Assembly: GCA_946059305.1 (NCBI GenBank)
Contig: CAMGMU010000005.1
Coordinates: forward strand, 1-55,781
Direction: 5' to 3'
DNA from: an uncultured Bacteroidales bacterium
Lineage (GTDB): Bacteria; Bacteroidota; Bacteroidia; Bacteroidales; Paludibacteraceae
Length of the DNA: 55,781 nt
A program made the position numbers and the translations under genes. Under the pieces are notes generated by a model. That model worked only from the letters and a program-made list of their open reading frames with translations, was not told the DNA's origin and did not search any database. Below are positions 8,501 to 14,466 of the stretch, piece by piece; positions within the stretch are counted from its first letter, which is position 1; every line of letters begins with the position of its first letter.

Positions 8501-10216
8501 TTACGTCCAATATGACACAAATTGTTTCGTCACCAACGTTTCAGCCATTTCTGTTAGTTTCTTATTTGATTGCGGATAGACTTCTGTAATCACATTAGTC
8601 AGTTCCGACAACTTATTTCCTATTGAACGTTTATCTCCCTCTATACGAGAGAGTATTTTCATCAAAGTAAACTCATCTAATGCTTGCTCCGTAGTAATTG
8701 AAGGTTGTAGCATTCGAGCCGCGCTAACATACAACAAGGCTTCATTAGCAGCACGATAGCCAAGTTTAAAAGGTGTATTATCTAGCACTTTATTGATGGC
8801 GCAAAGAAACTTCTTTACAACCTCCGAATCGTTATCCTTGGCATCCAAGCCGCGAATATCACGGTTAATAAGATACTGAGTCAAATCCTCCGACATTTCT
8901 TCTATATCATTCTCTGTGCCGCCCACGAAGAAATTCTCATAATCTACATCATTCATTACGATGGACATTGCTCTGTCGAGCACCTTACGTGAGAAGGAGA
9001 ATGTGGTCTCGTCCATGTTGACTGTACCCAACACAAAGAGGTTCTTAGGGAGAGTCAAACCTTTACCCTTAAATCGTTTACGTAAGTTTTCATCGCCTCC
9101 TGCCAAATGAGACAACATATCGTTGCAAACTTCGTCTCCAAACTCGCGGAAGGGTTTGATTATAGGATCTGTCTCGTATTCTCCATTCTCTATAGAGCGA
9201 CTCTCTATGGCACTCAAGAACTCAGCGAAGTATTGCTCTACTGGTGCCAAGTTCATTTCGTCCAAGCAGAGGAAGAAAGGCACATCAGTATGGCGCCAAG
9301 CGCGAGCAACAAACTCCACAAACGGAGTGTACTCGTAATGAGCATGCCCGATATTCGATTTATAACCTACTACTTCCAAAGAATTGTGCCAGTTCGGTTT
9401 TACTTGCACTAACTCAAAGTTGGCAGGCTTATGCAATTGCCAACGCTCAAAACCCTTTTCAATAGACTGAGCATCATACTTTTGCTGCATCCATTCAGGT
9501 ACACTGGCCTGCGCCAATTTGCGCACGATTCGGCTCTTTCCTGTTCCGGAGATACCTGCCAGTAATACAAATGGTTTTGTCCTTAGCGCACGCAGAATCT
9601 TTCGGTTGTCATCCTTGGTTGTATTAGTAATCTTCTGAAATTCTAACTCAGGAGAATTTTTAAACTTAAAATCCTCTTTATAGTCATATAAGCGATAATA
9701 CTCTGCTTTGGTATTTATATCGTCTTCAGAAAGGGGAGCAGGAGTATCCAAAAAATGAACATCCTCTAAGCGAAAGCGGATATTAAGAATGTTAATTGGT
9801 GTTTGACCATTGTCAATCAAACCGAAATTTTTGTCATCCCCACCAATTGCACGAATTTCTTCACGCATTGACTCTATCCAACCTCGATGTTCGTATTGTT
9901 CATACGCAAATTTGGCCTCTTTCTCTGTCAAGCAATACACAGAACTGATATAGCCAAGGTAATATTTTTCTTTCTCAGCAGCGTTTCTCGTAAAAAAATG
10001 AATCTCATACGTTTTTCCTGCATGATTCCCTTTGCGGATGGGGTCAATAAAAGCATAGTGATAACCATCAATAACACGGCTATCATCCAGCAGCCATTCG
10101 TCATGACCAAAACCAACGGTTCTTTCATAAGTTTCTCCGCCTGCTTTTCCTTTAGGACCGGACGGTTTTCTCCATCCTTCTGTATTCCATACTATTCGGG
10201 CTACTTTCTTTTCCAT
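8501..10216 (-). CDS. McrB-like AAA+ GTPase, subunit 2, with SRA-like N-terminus
   Basis: A 571-residue protein. The N-terminal 150 residues carry ARIVWNTEGWRKPSG...YERTVGFGHDEWL, a W-x2-P...Y-E...GFGH-x-EW-L pattern like the SRA/sulfur-binding-type domain of ScoMcrA-like proteins (inference from remembered family sequences). The AAA+ module follows, with Walker A GISGTGKS (221-228), LCLDEMNLAPVEQYFAEF and GTVNMDETT, very similar to the GTPase at 5205-7376. A modified-base reader fused to the motor would choose the target. Only one McrC is present, so both GTPases may share it or form mixed hexamers. It is the first restriction gene of the operon, behind the structured leader at 10250-10314. 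Confidence 0.88.
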   Translation of the reverse strand: MEKKVARIVWNTEGWRKPSGPKGKAGGETYERTVGFGHDEWLLDDSRVIDGYHYAFIDPIRKGNHAGKTYEIHFFTRNAAEKEKYYLGYISSVYCLTEKEAKFAYEQYEHRGWIESMREEIRAIGGDDKNFGLIDNGQTPINILNIRFRLEDVHFLDTPAPLSEDDINTKAEYYRLYDYKEDFKFKNSPELEFQKITNTTKDDNRKILRALRTKPFVLLAGISGTGKSRIVRKLAQASVPEWMQQKYDAQSIEKGFERWQLHKPANFELVQVKPNWHNSLEVVGYKSNIGHAHYEYTPFVEFVARAWRHTDVPFFLCLDEMNLAPVEQYFAEFLSAIESRSIENGEYETDPIIKPFREFGDEVCNDMLSHLAGGDENLRKRFKGKGLTLPKNLFVLGTVNMDETTFSFSRKVLDRAMSIVMNDVDYENFFVGGTENDIEEMSEDLTQYLINRDIRGLDAKDNDSEVVKKFLCAINKVLDNTPFKLGYRAANEALLYVSAARMLQPSITTEQALDEFTLMKILSRIEGDKRSIGNKLSELTNVITEVYPQSNKKLTEMAETLVTKQFVSYWT

Positions 10217-10249
10217 GTGTTTTCTATGCTTCTATCTGTTTTTCAAAAA

Positions 10250-10314
10250 GGCAACGCCCCGAAGGTGCCAGAGGCCGACCAAAGCCCAATTCACCTACGG
10301 GGACTTGTGTTGCC
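10250..10314 (-). promoter_or_regulatory. Stable stem-loop in the leader of the restriction operon
   Basis: Two nested inverted repeats: GGCAAC (10250-10255) with GTTGCC (10309-10314), and CCCCGAAGGTG (10257-10267) with CACCTACGGGG (10292-10302, 10 of 11 paired). This makes a long stem with a 24-base loop, 34 bases upstream of the start at 10216 and GC-rich in an AT-rich region. It could be an attenuator, a protein-binding leader or a processed small RNA. No T-run follows the stem directly on the minus strand, so it is not a plain terminator. Confidence 0.55.
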
Positions 10315-10340
10315 GAGGGGTTGCGCGTTTTATGTGTGGT

Positions 10341-10354
10341 TGGTCGTTTCTGGA
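10341..10354 (-). repeat. 14-base box, copy 1 (TGGTCGTTTCTGGA)
   Basis: On the minus strand this reads TCCAGAAACGACCA. Identical copies occur at 10652-10665 and 10931-10944, where each directly precedes a start codon. This copy follows the stop of the 92-residue gene (10368) and comes before the leader stem-loop, so no start codon is adjacent. Confidence 0.6.
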
Positions 10355-10367
10355 TGAGCGCAGAGTG

Positions 10368-10646
10368 TCAATCAGGGAAAATCCACTCGTTGGCTATTTC
10401 CGATATCCTATCCAAATTCGGCTGGGGAGCAGCATCGGTTTGAGAGATGAGGTCATCCAACTCATACTGCTCCATGTCGTCCGAAAGAGGTATGTTACTC
10501 GGTTCATCGATTATCACTTGATGCTCGCCATCCTCTCGCCATATTGCGAGAACAGGTTGGTCGTAGCAGTCCATTTCTTGGAGGTATTCATCTACGATAT
10601 CGCAGATCAGTTCCTCAAACTGTTTAATGTTTTGGATTCTTGCCAT
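10368..10646 (-). CDS. Small acidic protein of the restriction operon, unknown
   Basis: A 92-residue acidic protein (MARIQNIKQFEELICDIVDEYLQ...) ending in SEIANEWIFPD; no signal peptide or membrane segment and no family that I recognise. It starts at ATG 10646, five bases after the 14-base box at 10652-10665, and is followed by the leader stem-loop and the SRA-like GTPase gene 150 bases further on. Position suggests a control protein or an accessory or inhibitor subunit of the restriction system, but nothing in the sequence proves it. Confidence 0.65.
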   Translation of the reverse strand: MARIQNIKQFEELICDIVDEYLQEMDCYDQPVLAIWREDGEHQVIIDEPSNIPLSDDMEQYELDDLISQTDAAPQPNLDRISEIANEWIFPD

Positions 10647-10651
10647 TTGTT

Positions 10652-10665
10652 TGGTCGTTTCTGGA
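10652..10665 (-). promoter_or_regulatory. 14-base box, copy 2, before start codon 10646
   Basis: Same 14 bases as at 10341 and 10931. Here TCCAGAAACGACCA ends five bases before ATG 10646, where a ribosome-binding or regulatory element would be. Confidence 0.55.
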
Positions 10666-10676
10666 TAGCAATCCGA

Positions 10677-10928
10677 TTACTTTAAAATGTTAATTATCGT
10701 GCTTAGTTCATCGCTAATAGCCAAGAGGAGTTCTGATGGTTCGTCCGCTGTCGCTATCGCCTCAATAGCATCAAGGATTTCATAAGCTGCCTGACGAGAC
10801 GGAAGGTCGGCTATGCCTCTTTTCCAATCCATGTAAGGCTTTACGATGGGCGGTAATTGCCCCAAATCGAAAGCGGCTATCAGTTCAGCCGTGAAAGCAT
10901 CTTGCTTTGCAAAGTAAACTTCATTCAT
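10677..10928 (-). CDS. Small protein at the head of the defence operon, unknown
   Basis: An 83-residue helical protein (MNEVYFAKQDAFTAELIAAFDL...ISDELSTIINILK). No recognised domain. ATG 10928 lies two bases after the 14-base box and about 60 bases downstream of the promoter at 10997-11028, so it is the first gene of the transcript. It is followed 30 bases later by the 92-residue protein. The two small genes share the same 5' box and are likely a functional pair, perhaps controlling the restriction genes behind them. Confidence 0.65.
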   Translation of the reverse strand: MNEVYFAKQDAFTAELIAAFDLGQLPPIVKPYMDWKRGIADLPSRQAAYEILDAIEAIATADEPSELLLAISDELSTIINILK

Positions 10929-10930
10929 GT

Positions 10931-10944
10931 TGGTCGTTTCTGGA
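10931..10944 (-). promoter_or_regulatory. 14-base box, copy 3, before start codon 10928
   Basis: TCCAGAAACGACCA on the minus strand, two bases before ATG 10928. The third identical copy within 604 bases. Confidence 0.55.
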
Positions 10945-10964
10945 ATGATTAAATAATGTTTATG

Positions 10965-11180
10965 CGTGCACTACACATGCGCACACGATTTCGCCTGCAA
11001 AGATACGAAGAATTTTTGAGATAACAAAAAAAATAAGAACAAAATTATTCAAAATTATCAAAAATTAAACAACGGCCAATGGCCTATTATTTCGAGTACC
11101 GCTGTTCCCTAGCCTATTTAATGGTACAAAGAAATTTTGAGATAACAAAATATTAAGGAACAACGAGCAAGCTCTATTAT
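10965..11180. repeat. AT-rich promoter-bearing repeat, left copy
   Basis: This gene-free stretch shares long blocks with 12210-12410: GCGCACACGATT, GCAAAGATACGAAGAATTTT, CCTATTTAATGGTACAAAGA, and GAACAACGAGCAAG followed by TCTATTATC. The two copies flank the YhcG-like gene and the tRNA-like sequence as direct repeats. Parts recur at 55278-55500. Function beyond the embedded promoter is not evident. Confidence 0.7.
10997..11028 (-). promoter_or_regulatory. Promoter of the defence operon
   Basis: Minus strand: TTTG (11028-11025), 19-base spacer, TATCTTTGC (11005-10997), an exact Bacteroidetes TTTG-N19-TAnnTTTGC promoter. It reads toward the gene at 10928. Confidence 0.75.
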
Positions 11181-11222
11181 CACTAAAAAAACGTAATAAG
11201 ATAGAACGATGCTCGTTGTTGC
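11156..11222. terminator. Long palindrome between the YhcG locus and the defence operon
   Basis: AACAACGAGCA (11159-11169) pairs with TGCTCGTTGTT (11210-11220), and the inner TCTATTAT pairs with ATAAGATAGA. The loop holds an A7 run (T7 on the minus strand). It lies between two leftward units and may end the upstream one; it could also be the end of a small mobile repeat. Confidence 0.45.
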
Positions 11223-11238
11223 CGCTAAGAAAAAAGGG

Positions 11239-11508
11239 TTATTTGAGGAGGAAGTGGATGACCTGATGGCGATTGCGCTCAGCGTCGGGGATAGTGCCCT
11301 TTTTACCAGCATGCTGCTTACGACTATGGTCTCGAAACAAGATGTTGAACGTCTCTTCCTTAAGAGCCTCCAACAATGCGTTTTCCGATATGTCGACTGA
11401 GAATAAATTATACATGTGCAGATGATTTTGTGAAGAGCAATGAAACTTACTCCTTCTCTCCTTGTTGTAAAGCAAAGATCGCCTTTTAATTCTCAATTTC
11501 GCGAGCAA
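11239..11508 (-). CDS. Short unrecognised ORF downstream of the YhcG-like gene
   Basis: Up to 89 codons from ATG 11508, overlapping the end of the DUF1016 gene by 23 bases; an internal start at 11415 (MYNLFSVDISEN...) is equally possible. The predicted protein is basic, ends in RHQVIHFLLK, and matches nothing I recognise. It may be a short real gene, the remnant of a longer one, or chance. Kept because it follows the gene above in the same direction and fills an otherwise empty 270 bases. Confidence 0.25.
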   Translation of the reverse strand: MLAKLRIKRRSLLYNKERRSKFHCSSQNHLHMYNLFSVDISENALLEALKEETFNILFRDHSRKQHAGKKGTIPDAERNRHQVIHFLLK

Positions 11509-12061
11509 GTTCCTCCTTGGTAGGCAGATAGGTCAGGTACTTAGCTTGAAAGATTTGTTCGCTTCCGTTCAGCACACTATATCGTGCCATATCTTCGCTA
11601 GTCTCCGAGCAAAGCAACAAGCCTACTGTTGGATTATCTCCTTCAGTACGTTTCAGCTGGTCGTACATCCGGACATACAACTCACGGTAGTGCGTCCATG
11701 GGAGCAAATTCCGACTCACTGCGTCGGAAATTCCAGATTCTCGACTCACTGCGTCGGAAATCTCCGGAAACGAACGAAAAAAACTAATGTAATTATACAA
11801 ATCCTGGGATTTAAATCCCTTACCATAACGAGCAGTCAGATCGTCTGCAAGTTGCGCCACTACACGTTTGCCATACTCAGCACGCTGAGCACCACCCAAC
11901 TCTTCACGAGCAATTCGCTCGCCCAGATGCCAGTTGCGGATGGTGAGTGTGTTGTTGATAGCACGGTACGCCACATGACGCGCTTCTTCAATAATCAGAC
12001 AGGCGTCATTTAACAAGCTATCATACGAAGGCTGCATAATGTTCAGTTCTTGGTGCGTCAT
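11486..12061 (-). pseudogene. yhcG: YhcG/DUF1016-type PD-(D/E)XK nuclease, internally deleted in frame
   Basis: A 191-residue open frame from ATG 12061. Residues 1-125 match the DUF1016 N-terminal helical domain (AYRAINNTLTIRNWHLGERI, YGKGFKSQDLYNYISFFRSFP, LLPWTHYREL). The text then jumps directly to the C-terminal end of the family (YVRMYDQLKRTEGDNPTVGL, LLCSETSEDMARYSVLNGSE, ALPTK-like tail). The family is normally about 340-380 residues; the missing part holds the PD-(D/E)XK core. The deletion kept the frame, so a catalytically dead protein may still be made. It also carries an in-frame doubled ISDAVSR peptide whose DNA forms two TTCCGAC/GTCGGAA-type palindromes (about 11708-11765). The promoter at 12239-12270 drives it, with the tRNA-like sequence in its leader. 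Confidence 0.75.
11704..11766. repeat. Doubled palindromic repeat inside the yhcG remnant
   Basis: CGACTCACTGCGTCGGAAAT occurs twice about 33 bases apart; each copy holds GAC...GTC arms around TCACTGC. In frame it encodes ISDAVSR twice. It looks like a small palindromic insertion duplicated without loss of frame. Confidence 0.65.
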
Positions 12062-12084
12062 AGTAATTTGCTTATTTAATTAGT

Positions 12085-12154
12085 GGAGCATGCCGGACTC
12101 GAACCGAAATCGAAGATTGTGAACCTCTCGTTCTACCGGATGAGCGAATGCTCC
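12085..12154 (-). tRNA. tRNA-like sequence, anticodon CAC (Val), degenerate
   Basis: Minus strand, 70 bases. A perfect 7-bp acceptor stem GGAGCAT/ATGCTCC with discriminator A; D-arm GCTC-ATCCGGTA-GAAC (one C-A mismatch, GGTA kept); anticodon stem AGAGG/TCTTC with one A-C mismatch and two wobbles around loop TTCACAA; a 3-base variable loop; T-arm TTCGG-TTCGAGT-CCGGC (one mismatch). No encoded CCA. The overall fold is clear, but the mismatches and short variable loop suggest a pseudo-tRNA or an element-borne variant. It lies in the leader between the promoter at 12239 and the yhcG remnant, a typical place for element insertion scars. Confidence 0.5.
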
Positions 12155-12209
12155 TTAGTGAAATTCTTGTCCTTTATTCGGTATTATATTTCCGATTTTT
12201 TGCGCGAGT

Positions 12210-12410
12210 GCGCTTTGCGTGCGCACACGATTGAGGGTGCAAAGATACGAAGAATTTTTGAAATAACAAAATAATAAGAACAAAATTATTCAACGGCCTA
12301 TGGCCTATTATCAAAATTACTCGTTCCCTCGCCTATTTAATGGTACAAAGAATTTTTGAGATAACAAAAAAAATAGAACAACGAGCAAGTTCTATTATCA
12401 ACGGCATGGC
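12210..12410. repeat. AT-rich promoter-bearing repeat, right copy
   Basis: Partner of 10965-11180 (shared blocks listed there). Between 12411 and 12635 I see no convincing gene; it holds a small palindrome TTCCCCAA-C-TTGGGGAA near 12474-12490 and AT-rich sequence leading to the promoter at 12636. Confidence 0.65.
12239..12270 (-). promoter_or_regulatory. Promoter for the tRNA-like/yhcG unit
   Basis: TTTG (12270-12267), 19-base spacer, TATCTTTGC (12247-12239) on the minus strand. The sequence is almost the same as the defence-operon promoter at 10997-11028, including the downstream GTGCGC-rich leader. Confidence 0.7.
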
Positions 12411-12635
12411 CTATTACTCGTTTTATCGCGGAAGCATTCGGTTTTCAGTAATGGCATGCAATGGCTTAAAATATTTCCCCAACTTGGGGAACTTTTCCGA
12501 TAAGCCAGATGCGCAGAAGCAAACTTGTTTGAGTGATGCCATGGCGAGAAAACGACTAATTTTAGGACTGATTATTGTTCAAAAAGCCGGAAATAGTAAA
12601 AAAAACAATTTTTCAGCAAAAAATATCACACAATA

Positions 12636-12668
12636 TTTGGAGATTTCACAAAAATTTCGTACCTTTGC
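12636..12668 (+). promoter_or_regulatory. Promoter of the 6S-like RNA / unknown gene
   Basis: TTTG (12636-12639), 20-base spacer, TACCTTTGC (12660-12668). Transcription should start close to 12675, directly before the structured RNA. Confidence 0.7.
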
Positions 12669-12673
12669 GACCG

Positions 12674-12862
12674 AAATTGCTTGCTCGTAGGATCAAGCGA
12701 TTAAACTTGGGACGTTCGCTCCTCAAATAGGAAGAACACTAAACCTGAATAGGATACTAACACTATTCAAATAGAATCTAAAAGGTTTGAACGCGAAAAT
12801 CCCAGTAGTAGTATTTAAATAATAACCTTAGCTGCTAATACCCCATCCTACGATTAGCCAGT
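12674..12862 (+). ncRNA. Rod-shaped structured RNA, 6S-like architecture
   Basis: Nested complementary segments: P1 TCGTAGGAT (12685-12693) with ATCCTACGA (12845-12853); P2 TGGGA (12708-12712) plus TTCGC (12715-12719) with GCGAA (12793-12797) plus TCCCA (12800-12804); P3 AAACCT (12741-12746) with AGGTTT (12783-12788); P4 GAATAG (12747-12752) with CTATTC (12763-12768). A large internal bubble separates P1 and P2 and holds a side hairpin TAGTAG/CTGCTA (12806-12811, 12832-12837) on its 3' strand. A long rod with a central bubble and 3'-strand hairpin is the layout of 6S RNA. No terminator is seen before the gene at 12891, so a structured leader of that gene is the alternative. Confidence 0.5.
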
Positions 12863-12890
12863 TAAGAAAATAATATTTGATTTATATTTC

Positions 12891-14021
12891 ATGGCGTATA
12901 AATATGAAACTCGTATTGACAATGAAGACGGATTGCAGGCGGTCTTGATAGCAATTCGACATTTCAACTATGATCGATTTACTTGCGTCTTGTATCAAAA
13001 GTCACGATTTGATTTAACACATGTACTTTCTTTGGACGCTGAAGTTTTGGCGGTAACTGCAAAACTCAAAGGAGAATACGCAAAATTGGTAAACGTGTCG
13101 CAAACTTTTAATAAGAGGTTTGTGCTTCCTAACAATCAGGTTTTTTCAGCTGCCAAACAACTGCTTAATAGTATTCGTTCGGGTCTTTCTGAACTGAAAA
13201 AACTATATAAATTTTTTACGCCAACCAAAACTGCATCTGTTCCTATTAGACCGATAGGGAACAGCACACCATATATTTACAATCGTTCTCAATTGGGCAA
13301 TGCAGAATACATGCCATCATTATTTCCAGATGAAATAGAACCTGAGGCAAAAGAGCTCTTCCAGCATTTATTCGAATTTCTCAAGTTGATTGAAAAAGCT
13401 TTTAATTTGTGTAATGAAGTACTTCAAGAAGAGAATGAGATTCGGAAAGACTCTAAGCAATGCCATGAGCTATATATCGAATTTAAAAACGATCAATACC
13501 AAAGTATATTTTCGTTGATTAAGACTGACTGTTTTAACAAAAATATTTTGGGTATTTCAAATTCTGCTACTGAACTTCGAGAAAATAGCCCATCAGAAGA
13601 AGTCTTCTCTCAAAAAGGCTTTCATAATCTACCACACAACGACGTAATTGGTTTGGCTACAAAGGAGTTATTTGAAAAAGCCCAATACGGAGATTGTACT
13701 CCAGATGAATTAGCCCTATTTAAGGAGGATGAGACCAAAATAAAACGGGTTCGCAGCATCATACAGAATTTTGATTCATTTTTGCCGAAAGATAATAAAA
13801 TAAAAGTCCCCAGTAATGCAATTGCATGTTTGCTAATTTGGGCTAAACCTTCTGAAGATTTGGCTTTTCATAAATATTTTAAAGATACTTACGAAAAGGC
13901 TGATGGGAAAAGGCAAGTCCCTACCAATTCTGCTGTCAATATAGCCAAGGGTAAGGTAGATACTAAATTATCTCCTGATTTTCAAGGGTTTGTAGCGCTT
14001 TGGGAGAATTACACTATTTAA
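12891..14021 (+). CDS. Unknown 376-residue protein behind a structured RNA
   Basis: ATG 12891 to TAA 14021. A soluble, mainly helical protein (MAYKYETRIDNEDGLQAVLI...) with no signal peptide and no motif that I recognise; no reverse transcriptase, nuclease or ATPase signature is visible. The middle (about 150-190) is rich in Glu and Lys and may form coiled coil. The gene is AT-rich compared with the core genes. It follows the RNA at 12674-12862 by 28 bases in the same direction and ends at a strong terminator, so RNA and protein form one isolated unit inside the mobile region. Real gene very likely; function unknown. Confidence 0.75.
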   Translation: MAYKYETRIDNEDGLQAVLIAIRHFNYDRFTCVLYQKSRFDLTHVLSLDAEVLAVTAKLKGEYAKLVNVSQTFNKRFVLPNNQVFSAAKQLLNSIRSGLSELKKLYKFFTPTKTASVPIRPIGNSTPYIYNRSQLGNAEYMPSLFPDEIEPEAKELFQHLFEFLKLIEKAFNLCNEVLQEENEIRKDSKQCHELYIEFKNDQYQSIFSLIKTDCFNKNILGISNSATELRENSPSEEVFSQKGFHNLPHNDVIGLATKELFEKAQYGDCTPDELALFKEDETKIKRVRSIIQNFDSFLPKDNKIKVPSNAIACLLIWAKPSEDLAFHKYFKDTYEKADGKRQVPTNSAVNIAKGKVDTKLSPDFQGFVALWENYTI

Positions 14022-14056
14022 AAATTTACTCATTCTTCCATATTATTTCATTACTT

Positions 14057-14100
14057 ATTTAAACCACTCAGGCCGAGTGGTTTAAATTTTTTTTAAATTT
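14057..14100 (+). terminator. Rho-independent terminator after the unknown gene
   Basis: ATTTAAACCACTC (14057-14069), loop AGGCC, GAGTGGTTTAAAT (14075-14087): a perfect 13-bp stem followed by a T8 run. Confidence 0.8.
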
Positions 14101-14213
14101 TAACTATATCGGTTTAAATTTTCTTAATTGTTTTAAATCGAAAGACGATTCCGTTTAAATTTTAAGTCACTAAGTTTAAATTCACCTACTTTCATTTTAA
14201 ATCTGTTTTAAAA
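14080..14213. repeat. Phased TTTAAAT array
   Basis: Copies of (G/T)TTTAAA(T) start at 14080, 14112, 14131, 14153, 14174, 14195 and 14206. Four consecutive steps are 19, 22, 21 and 21 bases, close to two helical turns. The array fills a gene-free AT-rich stretch. It may be curved or easily melted DNA, or protein-binding iterons; no origin-type gene is adjacent. Confidence 0.5.
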
Positions 14214-14271
14214 AACATAAAAATCAATTAAAAATCATTGAAAACAAGTTTTCTTACTTTTTAGTTCAAGG

Positions 14272-14304
14272 CTTGCACGGATACAAATATTGTTGTAATT
14301 TTGC
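14272..14304 (+). promoter_or_regulatory. Promoter of the HTH/VirE_N module
   Basis: CTTG (14272-14275), 20-base spacer, TAATTTTGC (14296-14304), reading toward 14467. The leader of about 155 bases is gene-free and structured (next entry; also ATGACAACA 14390-14398 pairing with TGTTGTCAT 14416-14424). Confidence 0.65.
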
Positions 14305-14340
14305 ACTCGCTTTCGGAGAACGAACACCGGAAGTGAGTGC
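14303..14340 (+). promoter_or_regulatory. 14-bp inverted repeat overlapping the start region
   Basis: GCACTCGCTTTCGG (14303-14316) pairs with CCGGAAGTGAGTGC (14327-14340), 12 Watson-Crick and 2 wobble pairs, followed by TTTT. It starts within the -7 box and covers the expected transcription start, so it may be an operator; as RNA only part of the left arm would be present. Confidence 0.5.
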
Positions 14341-14466
14341 TTTTAGTGAAATGCAGATAGCTTGAGCACTCGGGCAACCGCTACCGGCCATGACAACAAG
14401 AAGGTAGCAGGTTGATGTTGTCATTAGTTGTTCGATTTTGTGTAACCATCTAAAAAAACAAGAAAG

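Noticed and set aside
11209..11400. 63-codon plus-strand open frame near the long palindrome
   Set aside because: Starts within the palindrome arm, opposite to the direction of the local units, no supporting signal.
12340..12690. 116-codon plus-strand open frame before the structured RNA
   Set aside because: It begins inside the AT-rich repeat, runs through the promoter at 12636 and into the RNA; no similarity.
12674..14021. Retron (structured RNA plus protein)
   Set aside because: The protein shows no reverse-transcriptase motifs such as YADD, and no typical msr/msd inverted arms around a branching G were found.
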